This document shows positions 20,885 through 27,568 of a DNA stretch of 27,568 bases, piece after piece (within the stretch, counting starts at the first letter, position 1; the number at the start of each line of letters is the position of its first letter). The position numbers and the translations under genes are program-made. The stretch is from positions 1 through 27,568 of the IMG/VR virus record IMGVR_UViG_3300044673_000132; one strand, given 5' to 3'. This stretch comes from a virus. The notes beneath the pieces are model-generated. The model had not been told where the DNA came from. It worked only from the letters and a program-made list of their open reading frames with translations, and did not search any database.

Positions 20885-21066
20885 TCGACATGACTGACGG
20901 CCGGGAAGATTGGGCCGCGTGGCAATACCGGGACGAGTGCATGCGCATGCAGATGATCGACGGGATTCTGCACAGCGCTAGCACTCGCCCGCTCACCGAG
21001 CACGAAATCCGCATCCTCGCCGCGGAGGCTGGAATGGGCGAGACCTACCCCAAACCCACGATCTAG
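20881..21066 (+). CDS. Small hypothetical protein
   Basis: 61 residues from ATG 20881 (ATGA overlap). It is helical and Met rich (YRDECMRMQMIDGILHSAST) with an acidic C-terminal helix (LTEHEIRILAAEAG). No family recognised. It is eight bases from the SSB-like gene. Confidence 0.72.
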   Translation: MIDMTDGREDWAAWQYRDECMRMQMIDGILHSASTRPLTEHEIRILAAEAGMGETYPKPTI

Positions 21067-21074
21067 GACTCGAC

Positions 21075-21509
21075 ATGAAAACGAGCGAACTGAAACAGAG
21101 CAAGTACATGAAGAAGGAAGACTGCGGCGACGACGGCATCCTCGTCACCATCGCGGGACTCAAGCAGGAGAACGTCGCCCCGGACAACAAGCCCGAGGAG
21201 TTGAAGTGGATCCTCTACTTCAACGGTGACGCGAAGCCCCTCGTCTTGAACGGCACCAACACGAAGCTGATCGAGAAGGCCCTGGGCAGCGACGAAACCG
21301 ACGACTGGCTGGGCCGCGAGATCGTGCTCTTCAACGACGAGAACGTGGAGTACATGGGCGAAGTGGTGGGCGGCGTGCGCTGCGACGTGACGCGCACCAA
21401 GCGCTACCACGCGAAGAAGAACGCGGCGCAGGAGAAGGCCCCGGCCGTGCCCGTCGCCAAGGGCGCGAAGGCAACCGCCGAGGACTTCGCCGACGACATC
21501 CCGTTCTAG
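21075..21509 (+). CDS. Probable single-stranded-DNA-binding protein (OB-fold-like)
   Basis: 144 residues. Residues 1-105 look like one beta-barrel: ILVTIAGLKQENV, LKWILYFNGDAKPLVLNGTN, WLGREIVLFNDENVEYMGEV. A linker rich in Ala, Lys and Pro follows, and the protein ends DFADDIPF, the acidic hydrophobic tip that bacterial and phage SSBs use to recruit partners. The core lacks the usual host SSB motifs, so this is a phage-specific type and the ssDNA-binding call rests on the tail, size and context in a recombination region. It was probably transcribed with the DUF1351-like gene. Confidence 0.7.
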   Translation: MKTSELKQSKYMKKEDCGDDGILVTIAGLKQENVAPDNKPEELKWILYFNGDAKPLVLNGTNTKLIEKALGSDETDDWLGREIVLFNDENVEYMGEVVGGVRCDVTRTKRYHAKKNAAQEKAPAVPVAKGAKATAEDFADDIPF

Positions 21510-21512
21510 GCC

Positions 21513-21788
21513 ATGCGCGTCCGCGACATCCTGCCGTCCCGCGCGATCACGCCCACCAGCGGCGCGTGGGATGGCATGGACGCGGACATGCGCACCTGGC
21601 TGGAAGGGATCGCCGGCAACGTCCGCCTGCTGCTCGGCCGGATGCGCGCCGACGACGCCTTCGACGAGTGGAAGAGCTACCACCTGGAGCCCGAGGCCGA
21701 CACCGCCTTCTGGACGCTCCTCACCAGCAACGAGCGGCGCGTGCTCAAGGCCGTGGAAACCGCTCGACGCGAAAAGGAAAAAGCATGA
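21513..21788 (+). CDS. Hypothetical protein
   Basis: 91 residues, starting three bases after the SSB-like stop. It is helical, with acidic residues and Trp (AWDGMDADMRTWLEGIAGNV, DEWKSYHLEPEADTAFWTLL) and a basic end RREKEKA. No family recognised. The stop overlaps the next start as ATGA. Confidence 0.72.
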   Translation: MRVRDILPSRAITPTSGAWDGMDADMRTWLEGIAGNVRLLLGRMRADDAFDEWKSYHLEPEADTAFWTLLTSNERRVLKAVETARREKEKA

Positions 21789-22663
21789 CGACCGCGATTC
21801 AGGAATACAGCAAGACCGACGCGGCGCTGGCCGACCTGGCCGCGCGCTACAGGGGCATCGTCTTCGACGTGAAGACGCCCACCGGGATGCAGGAGGCGAA
21901 GAGCGCCCGCGCCGAGCTGCGCGGCTACCGCGTGGATCTGGAGAAGACCCGCGTGGAGATCAAGGCGCCGGCGCTGGAGCGCTGCCGGCTCATCGACGCC
22001 GAGGCCAAGCGAATCACCGCCGCCTTGAGCGAGTTGGAAGACCCGATCGACTCGACCATCAAGGCCGAGGAAGGGCGCAAGGCGCGCGAGGCCATGGAGG
22101 TGGCGATGGCGAACCAGCGCCGCATCGACGCGATCCGGGTCAACATCGACGCGATCAAGGCCCTGCCCGCCCAATGCGTGGGCCGCACCGGCGACGAGAT
22201 CGAGGCGCTGCGCACCCACCTGGTGGCGCAGGCGATCGACGAGCGCTTCTCCGAGTTCCGGGCCGAGGCCGAAGAGGCCAAGCGCTCGGTACTGGCCCAG
22301 CTCGCCACCATGCTGGCCGGGGTGCGCGCCCAGGAAGCCCAGGCCGCGCAGATCAAGGCCGAGCGCGAGGAGTTGAACCGCCTGCGCGCCGAGCAGGAAG
22401 CCCGCAACCGGGCCGAGCAGGAAGAGCAGGCCCGGGCCCGCGCCAAGCTGGACGAGGAAGCCCGCGCCGCGCGGCAGGCCCGAGAAGCCGAAGCCGCGGC
22501 AGCCGAGGCCCGGCGCCGGGAGATCGAGCGCAAGGAGAACGAGGTGCTGGACGCCTACGCCATGCTCACCACGTTCAAGGTGCGCTTCGGACACCTGCAA
22601 CAATTCGCCGGCATCGTGGCCGTGATCGACGCCTGCCTGCCGAAGGCGCGCGAGGCCGCGTAA
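21785..22663 (+). CDS. DUF1351-like coiled-coil protein of the recombination module
   Basis: 292 residues from ATG 21785. The N-terminal 110 residues (EYSKTDAALADLAARYRGIV, AKSARAELRGYRVDLEKTRV, EIKAPALERCRLIDAEAKRI) match the DUF1351-type phage proteins found beside SSB and recombinases. Residues about 180-265 are an unbroken Glu/Arg/Ala coiled coil. The C-terminal domain (NEVLDAYAMLTTFKVRFGHL) is short. The family has no firm biochemical role; location implies work with ssDNA or recombination. TAATG overlap with the next gene. Confidence 0.82.
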   Translation: MTTAIQEYSKTDAALADLAARYRGIVFDVKTPTGMQEAKSARAELRGYRVDLEKTRVEIKAPALERCRLIDAEAKRITAALSELEDPIDSTIKAEEGRKAREAMEVAMANQRRIDAIRVNIDAIKALPAQCVGRTGDEIEALRTHLVAQAIDERFSEFRAEAEEAKRSVLAQLATMLAGVRAQEAQAAQIKAEREELNRLRAEQEARNRAEQEEQARARAKLDEEARAARQAREAEAAAAEARRREIERKENEVLDAYAMLTTFKVRFGHLQQFAGIVAVIDACLPKAREAA

Positions 22664-23082
22664 TGGCCGCACGGGCTATCAGCGGCACGCGCCGCGCCTT
22701 CAAGGAACTGGTCGACGGCACGATCCGCGTGCAGATCGACGTGGACCCGGACTGCCGGCGCGACTTCCTGCGCATCTTCCCCGACATCGACACCCGGGTG
22801 GCCCTGGCGCCGATCAAGCCCACGGCCAAGGCTGAGGCCGACCGGCCCAAGGGCGGCGAGCTCGCCAAGCTGGCCGGGATCCTGTGCGACGACCCCGAGT
22901 TCCAGGGCTGGCTCGCGCAGGAGACCGAAACCCAGATCAACGGGGCCGAGGACGCCGCCACGCGGGTGCGCTTCCTGTGCGGCGTGGAGTCGCGCGCCGA
23001 GCTGGATCACAACGCCGAAGCCGCCCAGACCTTCCATCACCTGATCCGGCTGCCCTGGGCGGCCTACAAGGCCAACGCATGA
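22663..23082 (+). CDS. Conserved phage protein of the recombination module
   Basis: 139 residues from ATG 22663. The start AISGTRRAFKELVDGTIRVQ IDVDP, then DFLRIFPDIDTRVALAPI, followed later by a helical part (WAAYKAN at the end), is a pattern I associate with hypothetical proteins near phage SSB and replication genes. No catalytic motif. It is coupled at both ends (TAATG, ATGA). Confidence 0.78.
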   Translation: MAARAISGTRRAFKELVDGTIRVQIDVDPDCRRDFLRIFPDIDTRVALAPIKPTAKAEADRPKGGELAKLAGILCDDPEFQGWLAQETETQINGAEDAATRVRFLCGVESRAELDHNAEAAQTFHHLIRLPWAAYKANA

Positions 23083-23996
23083 GCATCTTCACGATCGACG
23101 GCGAGCCCGCGCCCGACGTGATCCAGGCTGCGGGACCGTCCGGGGTCACGCTCGAGCAGGCCATGCGGGACTACATCCACGAGCATGTGATCCCCCGCGG
23201 CGGGGATGCGAAGCGGGTCACGGCAGCGGCGCGGGACCTCTTCATCATCCTGGGCCCGGAGATCCGCGTCGAGGAAATGACGCGCGGGCACGGCCGGCAA
23301 TACGCCGAGGTTCGGAACAAGCAGGGCGTGAAGGGCGCGACCGCCCGGCGCGAGCTCACGTTCGCCCAGGCCGCGATAAACCACGCCAAGCGCGAGGGGC
23401 GGGTCGCCAAGGTCCCGGCCCTGTGGAAGCCCGAGCCCAGCACACCGCGCCTGCGCTTCCTCTCGCGCGACGAGTATCGGCGGCTCATGCAGGTGCCGAT
23501 GCCGCGCCGCATCAAGCTCTTTTTCCTACTCGCCTTCGGGACCGGCGCCCGATCGGAAGCGATCGAGGAGGCGACGTGGGACCGGCTCAACTGGACGGAG
23601 CGCACGCTCGACTACCGCGTGCCTGGCGTGAAGTACCGGAACAAGCGCCGCGTGATCGCGCCGTTGAACGACGAACTCTTCGCGCGCCTGCAATCCGCCT
23701 ATGAGCGGCGAGACCCCACCGACCCATTCGTGATCGGTCGAGGCCGCCCGCGCAAGAACGAGCGCGCCACGACCTACCACATGGCGAAGGCCGCGCTGGC
23801 CGCCATCGGGATCGACGAGGAGGGCGTTGCCCGTCACGTGGCCCGCCATACCTATGCAACCTGGCTGTTGCAGAAGGATGTGCCGATCGCCAAGGTGGCG
23901 GCGCTCCTGGGCGACAAGGTGTCCATGGTCGAGTCGACCTACGGGCATCTGCGACCGAGCGACCTGCACGGCGCGGCCAATGCGGTGGCCGCATGA
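23079..23996 (+). CDS. int: Tyrosine integrase
   Basis: 305 residues from ATG 23079 (ATGA overlap). An N-terminal SAM-like DNA-binding part (about 24-118) precedes the catalytic domain. Catalytic residues are Arg158 in FGTGARSEAI, a Lys near 185-189 (KYRNKRR), His253-x-x-Arg256 in RHVARHTYATWLL and the nucleophile Tyr288 in ESTYGHL. The usual His of LGH is Asp279 (LLGDK). It integrates or excises phage DNA by strand exchange through a 3'-phosphotyrosine. It lies inside the early operon rather than at its end, with no visible attP beside it. No excisionase was recognised. Confidence 0.93.
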   Translation: MSIFTIDGEPAPDVIQAAGPSGVTLEQAMRDYIHEHVIPRGGDAKRVTAAARDLFIILGPEIRVEEMTRGHGRQYAEVRNKQGVKGATARRELTFAQAAINHAKREGRVAKVPALWKPEPSTPRLRFLSRDEYRRLMQVPMPRRIKLFFLLAFGTGARSEAIEEATWDRLNWTERTLDYRVPGVKYRNKRRVIAPLNDELFARLQSAYERRDPTDPFVIGRGRPRKNERATTYHMAKAALAAIGIDEEGVARHVARHTYATWLLQKDVPIAKVAALLGDKVSMVESTYGHLRPSDLHGAANAVAA

Positions 23997-24364
23997 ATCG
24001 CCTTCTCGCCCTGCTCAAGCTCAACCCGCGCCGCGTCCTGCTCCTGGTGCTGCTCGCCGTCGCCGCGCTGTCGTTCCTGGCCTCATGCGCCACATTCGAT
24101 GCTCCTGCCGCGGGCGAGGATTCGCGCGGCTACGTCTGGACGGAGCGGAAGTGGCCGGCACTACCCGCGAAGTGGATCCCGGTGGAGAGCTACCAGGAAC
24201 TGCTCGACCGCTGCAAGCCGCCCGCGAGCCTCGCGATCGGAGCGTGCGCCGAGCGCCGCTACGACTTGAAGCTCTGCATCGTCTGGTATTGGCAGCCGCC
24301 CGACCAATACCTCGAGTGGCACGAGGCGAAGAAACACTGCGAAGAGGGGAGGGATCACCAGTGA
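23993..24364 (+). CDS. Lipoprotein of unknown function
   Basis: 123 residues from ATG 23993 (ATGA overlap with int). A membrane stretch (RRVLLLVLLAVAALSFLASC) ends in lipobox LASC with Cys32. The mature part contains YVWTERKWPALPAKWIPVES and several Cys (RCKPPASLAIGACAERR, LKLCIVWYW), possibly disulphide bonded in the periplasm. A following +2 Ala favours outer-membrane sorting. It could be an exclusion or conversion factor; no family recognised. Confidence 0.8.
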   Translation: MNRLLALLKLNPRRVLLLVLLAVAALSFLASCATFDAPAAGEDSRGYVWTERKWPALPAKWIPVESYQELLDRCKPPASLAIGACAERRYDLKLCIVWYWQPPDQYLEWHEAKKHCEEGRDHQ

Positions 24365-24507
24365 AACCCGGAGGCCTGGACTTTACCCGCCGCAGCATCT
24401 TCCTCGCGGTGCGATGGGCATTGATGGTTCACGCGAACGAATGGCGCACGCAGGCTTCGCTCGCAGAGCGGTATCCGATCGTCGTGCAGCCGGGGAGACG
24501 CGCATGA
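24361..24507 (+). CDS. Small hypothetical protein (48 residues)
   Basis: GTG 24361 overlaps the lipoprotein stop as GTGA and its stop overlaps the next ATG. It begins MKPGGLDFTRRSIFLAVRWA and continues LMVHANEWRTQASLAERYPI. It is basic with one amphipathic helix. Accepted for the two-sided coupling and full use of the gap. Confidence 0.62.
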   Translation: MKPGGLDFTRRSIFLAVRWALMVHANEWRTQASLAERYPIVVQPGRRA

Positions 24508-24896
24508 GCGAGCTGCGGATCGACCAGGAGCCGCCCGGAACGTGGGCCTGCTACACCGACCCCGAGGGGATCATCGGGCGCGGCAAGGCGCGCGAGGACG
24601 CGATCATCGACTACTTCGAGCAGGAGCTGGAGGACCGCGCGACGAGCGAGGCCAAGGCCAAGAGCGCCCTCGCTGAGGTAACTCGTCAGCTTGAGGACTC
24701 CAAGGCCCTCAATGCCAATTGGCTGGCGGCGAACGGCCCCGGCGGCTGGATCGACAACTATCGGGTTCGAGCGGCATCCGTGGAGACATTAAAGCGGACG
24801 TTGGATGTGGTGCGCACCCGCGTTGCCAACGATATGTGTGCGCTTCTCACGCAGGACATCATCGACACGGCGCTCGCCAAGCTGGAGGGGAAATGA
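24504..24896 (+). CDS. Hypothetical coiled-coil protein
   Basis: 130 residues from ATG 24504. A short N-terminal beta part (PPGTWACYTDPEGIIGRGKA) leads into a helix about 30-75 (DYFEQELEDRATSEAKAKSA), then a second helical region (VRTRVANDMCALLTQDIIDT). Codons in the second half are less G/C-biased than in the left arm. No family recognised. Confidence 0.72.
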   Translation: MSELRIDQEPPGTWACYTDPEGIIGRGKAREDAIIDYFEQELEDRATSEAKAKSALAEVTRQLEDSKALNANWLAANGPGGWIDNYRVRAASVETLKRTLDVVRTRVANDMCALLTQDIIDTALAKLEGK

Positions 24897-25657
24897 GCGA
24901 CCTAATCGCACGGCTGCGCGGGCACGCCAAGTTTGACGATTTGTTCGGAGAAGCCGCCGACGAGATCGAGCGACTTACGGCATACGCGGAGACATTAGAG
25001 CGCGGCATCCGCGCGGTGGAGGAACTCATTGGCGATAGCCGTGGGGTCTATGGACTGCACCGAAACGGCGACGTTTCCCCGTGGGATGAGCTTCGGACGA
25101 GCGGACGGTTCGAGGAGTGGCTGCTGGACTTCGACGCCGCTCTCGACGCGATTCCCGACGAGGTGAATGAATTAGTTACCTCGAAGCCCCTAGCGATTCC
25201 GCCGAGCGGAGCGGCGCCGGATGCTGCCATCTATACCGGGGTGCCAGGCGTCACGCATGACGACTTGCGGATTGGAGTAGGGACAGAACTTTCGGACTCC
25301 GACACCGCGACTTGCCCACGATGCGGCGGACCAGCGGAAGGGGTGGGCTACATGGCCGACCCAGAGCAGCACGTCATCTTGGCCTGCCCAAGTGGTTGCG
25401 GGCTAGTCAAGAGCGACATTCCCCGGCGGGCGTGGCTCGACTCGCGCCTCAAATCATGCACCTCGACGGACGCCAAGGATGCCATCCGCTACCGTGCGTA
25501 TCGGCGATGGGTCACTGACAGCCAGAACGCTACCCACGGAGAGGCGTCTTGTGCGCCCGATGGCAGCGACCATGACGCGCTCGCTGATCGCCTTGTTGCC
25601 GCATATCGGTCAGGAGACGATGCGCTCAATAAGTACGTCAAGGCCGATCTCTCATGA
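24893..25657 (+). CDS. Modular phage protein with central zinc ribbon
   Basis: 254 residues from ATG 24893 (ATGA overlap). Residues 1-45 (MSDLIARLRGHAKFDDLFGE then AADEIERLTA) are the MSDLI.RLR...AADEIERL start shared by many small phage proteins. Residues 141-169 (CPRCGGPAEGVGY ... ACPSGCG) form a zinc ribbon of a kind found in restriction-alleviation and Lar-like proteins. The C-terminus is charged. It may be a fusion of small early-protein modules. Base composition is more A/T rich than in neighbours to the left. Confidence 0.75.
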   Translation: MSDLIARLRGHAKFDDLFGEAADEIERLTAYAETLERGIRAVEELIGDSRGVYGLHRNGDVSPWDELRTSGRFEEWLLDFDAALDAIPDEVNELVTSKPLAIPPSGAAPDAAIYTGVPGVTHDDLRIGVGTELSDSDTATCPRCGGPAEGVGYMADPEQHVILACPSGCGLVKSDIPRRAWLDSRLKSCTSTDAKDAIRYRAYRRWVTDSQNATHGEASCAPDGSDHDALADRLVAAYRSGDDALNKYVKADLS

Positions 25658-25758
25658 GATTCATCCTATTCCGCTGGGATTGGCTCACCGGCAGCGGCAG
25701 ATCAAGCGTTCAGTCCTACGAGCGCCTCCCGTTAGGGACAGAGAGGACCGGCAAATGA
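25654..25758 (+). CDS. Very small hypothetical protein (34 residues)
   Basis: ATG 25654 and the stop at 25758 both form ATGA overlaps with their neighbours. The product begins MRFILFRWDWLTGSGRSSVQ. It is accepted only for its coupling; it may serve mainly to carry ribosomes to the next gene. Confidence 0.5.
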   Translation: MRFILFRWDWLTGSGRSSVQSYERLPLGTERTGK

Positions 25759-25976
25759 AACTCTTTCGGGTGAAGCTCCGCACGTTCGGCAAGTACGCGC
25801 AGCACTACGTTGTTGCCGAGGATGCGACCGCCGCTCACAGGATGGTGAAGGAGTGGTGCCGCGAACGGAAGCTGCTATTCGATGCCGAGCGCGAAATGGA
25901 CTCCATCGACCTTCTAGCGGACACCGCCACCTACAACGACTGCGGGACGATGCTGCACATCCCGCCGCTCGAATGA
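25755..25976 (+). CDS. Small hypothetical protein
   Basis: 73 residues from ATG 25755. MKLFRVKLRTFGKYAQHYVV followed by AEDATAAHRMVKEW resembles the small phage alpha/beta proteins with a KxxxV...VVA.d...A.....W core. It ends CGTMLHIPPLE. A GAGAGG lies about ten bases upstream. Function unknown. Confidence 0.75.
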   Translation: MKLFRVKLRTFGKYAQHYVVAEDATAAHRMVKEWCRERKLLFDAEREMDSIDLLADTATYNDCGTMLHIPPLE

Positions 25977-26005
25977 CTCACGCAATACTCGCAGAAGGAT
26001 TGACC

Positions 26006-26371
26006 ATGCCCGCACGCTGCACTCCGCAATTCACTTGCATGGCCTGTGGCGACGACGCCCGCCTTGGCGTTCCACTATTCCGCCAGAACCCCAAGGGAGG
26101 GCCGGGAATATGGGCGTGCCGGAAGCACTCTCAGGAACCCATCGCGCCCGAAGTAGAGCGCGTCACGTCCTGCATCGCCCGCTACAAGGGCCGCGAGTCG
26201 CGCCCCTCGGAAGGGACGCAGACCATCGGCGTGGACTTGGGGTCGAAGGACGAGACGTTCGCCTTCATCCTGCACCCCGAGGGCGACATCACCGACCTGC
26301 AAAAGCCCTTCTGCCGCGAGTGCGGATCGAACAATCTCGAACTCCCTGCACAGAGTAATTCGAGCAAATGA
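26006..26371 (+). CDS. Small protein with two zinc-ribbon-like Cys pairs
   Basis: 121 residues from ATG 26006, which has AGAAGGA about seven bases upstream; an in-frame ATG at 25973 couples to the previous stop but has no Shine-Dalgarno. FTCMACGDDARLGVPL near the start, with ACRKH after it, and FCRECGSNNLEL near the end are Cys pairs suited to zinc. A DLGSKDETFAFILHPEGDIT segment lies between. No family recognised. Confidence 0.7.
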   Translation: MPARCTPQFTCMACGDDARLGVPLFRQNPKGGPGIWACRKHSQEPIAPEVERVTSCIARYKGRESRPSEGTQTIGVDLGSKDETFAFILHPEGDITDLQKPFCRECGSNNLELPAQSNSSK

Positions 26372-26652
26372 GCATCAGTCGCCGCCTTCCGGCCCGCATC
26401 GAATACCGCTGCGATATTTGCGGGCGCGTCGGAGTATGGGACGAGGGGACGTGGCGCCGCTATAGCAGCCACCTGCATGACGAGACGGTGCCTCAAGAGC
26501 AATTGCCGCACGTCTGTAGCGACGCCTGCGCTACCGAGCTAGATCGCCGCATCACAGCCGGTCTGATCGAGTTACCGAAGCTCCGCGTTCGTAAAGGCAG
26601 CGGGTTCGCCGTTGTCGTGAAGCCCGGTCGCGGGTACGGGCCATTTCTCTAA
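26368..26652 (+). CDS. Small zinc-finger-like protein
   Basis: 94 residues from ATG 26368 (ATGA overlap). YRCDICGRVGVWDEGTW and later HVCSDACATELDRRI give two Cys pairs in a treble-clef-like arrangement. The C-terminus is basic and Gly rich (GSGFAVVVKPGRGYGPFL). It probably binds nucleic acid or protein; function unknown. Confidence 0.75.
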   Translation: MSISRRLPARIEYRCDICGRVGVWDEGTWRRYSSHLHDETVPQEQLPHVCSDACATELDRRITAGLIELPKLRVRKGSGFAVVVKPGRGYGPFL

Positions 26653-26683
26653 CGAAACAAGTGATGGACACAACCGATTGAAT

Positions 26684-27568
26684 GTGGCTCCACGTCCCCT
26701 CTCTGTCCTCTCCCTCTGTTCCGGCGTCGGAATGCTCGATCTTGGACTCGGAGCAGCTTTCCCTACTCGAACGGTTTGCTACGTCGAGCGGGAAGCATTC
26801 GCCGCCTCGCAGTTGGTCGCGCTCATGGAAGGCGGCTGCCTGGATGCGGCGCCTATCTGGTCTGACCTCTCCACCTTCGACGCTCATCCTTGGCGCGACC
26901 GAGTGGATTGCCTCATTGCCGGCCTTCCCTGCCAACCCTACAGCGCCGCTGGCAAGCAAGCCGGGAATGAGGATCGTCGGAGTTGGGGCGATGGCGACGG
27001 ACCCATCCCACACTTCCTCCGAATCGTGGACGAGTGTCGCCCCGCCGTGGTGTTCCTCGAGAACGTCACAGCCTGGGTTGTGGGGGGCTTCTTTCGACCT
27101 GTCGGAGAAGAACTATGCCGATTGGGTTACGAGCTCGAAAGACCTCTCATCCTCGCTGCGAGCGACGTTGGCGCTTCGCATCAGCGTGAACGTGTGTTCG
27201 TCATGGCCTACGACAACCACGCGGGACGAGGCATCCAGCGGCTCCGCGAACTACTCGACGGACAGCGGGCGGCACTCCGGGACGACGCTAACGGATGCGA
27301 TTCGGGAGTGGCAGACGCCACGGGCGACCGAGGAGGACTCGGGATCGGGGCTCAACAGTCGCGGGGAAATGAAACTCAAGCAACAGGCCCGAGCCTGGAA
27401 GACGCCGCACGGCATGGCGGGGATCGACCACACGGGGAAGGCGGGCGGGGGCGGGGAATTTGCGGCTCAAGTGGAAAGGTGGGCGAGCCCGCGGACCTCG
27501 GACACGAATGGAGCCGGGAAACACGGGGACGGGGGAATAGATCTGAGGACGCAGGCGGACACTTGGCC
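26684..27568 (+). CDS. DNA (cytosine-5) methyltransferase, partial, apparently frameshifted
   Basis: The frame opens at GTG 26684 (TTG 26678 also possible) and has no stop before the window edge. Motif I LSLCSGVGMLDLGLG (residues 8-22), motif IV GLPCQPYSAAGK with catalytic Cys83, motif VI ENVTAW (126-131) and motif VIII QRERVFVMA (167-175) are all intact, so the AdoMet and catalytic half is present. After about 27208 this frame turns into low-complexity sequence without family similarity, whereas the +1 frame carries the expected WxTP-type region. The target-recognition part and motifs IX-X lie beyond the break or outside the window. Such phage enzymes usually protect DNA from host restriction. 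Confidence 0.85.
   Translation, partial: MAPRPLSVLSLCSGVGMLDLGLGAAFPTRTVCYVEREAFAASQLVALMEGGCLDAAPIWSDLSTFDAHPWRDRVDCLIAGLPCQPYSAAGKQAGNEDRRSWGDGDGPIPHFLRIVDECRPAVVFLENVTAWVVGGFFRPVGEELCRLGYELERPLILAASDVGASHQRERVFVMAYDNHAGRGIQRLRELLDGQRAALRDDANGCDSGVADATGDRGGLGIGAQQSRGNETQATGPSLEDAARHGGDRPHGEGGRGRGICGSSGKVGEPADLGHEWSRETRGRGNRSEDAGGHLA
27201..27568 (+). pseudogene. Displaced C-terminal part of the methyltransferase in the +1 frame
   Basis: Reading from TCA 27201 gives SWPTTTTRDEASSG, then GTTLTDAIREWQTPRATEED, AWKTPHGMAGIDHTG and ERWASPRTSDTNGAGKHGDG, open to the edge. Repeated W.TP.....D blocks and TTLTDAIR are the hallmark of the variable region of phage C5-methyltransferases, and they belong after motif VIII. 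The continuation in this frame rather than the N-terminal frame shows a shift of +1 near 27200-27210. Confidence 0.7.

Noticed and set aside
21571-23082. 503-codon plus-strand frame across the DUF1351-like gene
   Set aside because: Only its last 139 codons (from 22663) are a real gene, set by a TAATG overlap; the rest is an alternative frame of the DUF1351-like gene.
26664-26681. Five-codon mini-frame ATG GAC ACA ACC GAT TGA before the methyltransferase
   Set aside because: It could be a leader that carries ribosomes to the TTG/GTG start, but it has no Shine-Dalgarno and chance occurrence is easy.
1-27568. CRISPR arrays, tRNA genes, insertion sequences and rRNA
   Set aside because: No regular direct repeat-spacer pattern, cloverleaf, transposase or rRNA-like stretch was found by reading both strands. 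A covariance-model search would be needed to exclude a tRNA firmly.
1-27568. Holin, endolysin and spanin genes
   Set aside because: None recognised. The small membrane protein at 20606 and the lipoproteins at 19741 and 23993 lie in early or lysogenic operons and lack a lysozyme neighbour, so I did not call them lysis genes.

Overview
The window is one stretch of a temperate, P22-like podovirus genome, either a free phage or a prophage. It is GC-rich and every gene I recognise is phage-type. Coding is compact: most genes join by ATGA, GTGA or TAATG overlaps. No chromosomal gene, tRNA or attachment site is visible at either end, so integration state cannot be decided. GC content and the small lipoproteins suggest a proteobacterial host, perhaps a betaproteobacterium; this is an inference only.

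Layout. From about 19.26 kb leftwards, everything is read on the minus strand. The order is: Cro-like repressor (19040-19255), a terminator, a CII-like regulator, a winged-helix protein, a second terminator, an HTH protein, a Cys-rich protein, a DUF1376-type replication protein with a possible internal origin, a RusA-like resolvase and an AT-hook protein. The late block follows: small proteins, a GroES-like co-chaperonin, small and large terminase, P22-type portal, scaffold and coat protein, two proteins built from one shared repeat, two proteins with signal peptides, gp4-like and gp10-like tail-machine proteins, a fibre-like protein, a cupin and two likely ejection proteins, the last cut by the left edge. 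Terminase-portal-scaffold-coat-gp4-gp10-fibre/needle-ejection is the P22 order. The extra cassette between coat and gp4 (about 5.3-8.3 kb) is the main departure from it.

From 19.35 kb rightwards the plus strand is read. A CI-like repressor shares its 3' end with a small lipoprotein gene and a strong terminator follows. A second operon (20172 onward) carries small Cys-rich proteins, an SSB-like protein, a DUF1351-like coiled-coil protein, a tyrosine integrase, a second lipoprotein, a run of small zinc-ribbon or unknown proteins and a C5-cytosine DNA methyltransferase cut by the right edge. The methyltransferase appears to be frameshifted.

Control. Four copies of an 18-bp operator (consensus TTTCCACGNNNCGTGAAA) lie as two pairs, one between cro and cI and one in front of the rightward operon, with nearly equal spacing. 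This makes a lambda-like two-arm switch with a recoverable binding site. Two near-identical promoter-like elements (TTGACA...CATAGCGT) sit at the head of the late block and in front of the scaffold/coat genes. A perfect hairpin covers the coat-protein ribosome binding site. Lysis genes and an antiterminator were not found and may lie outside the window.
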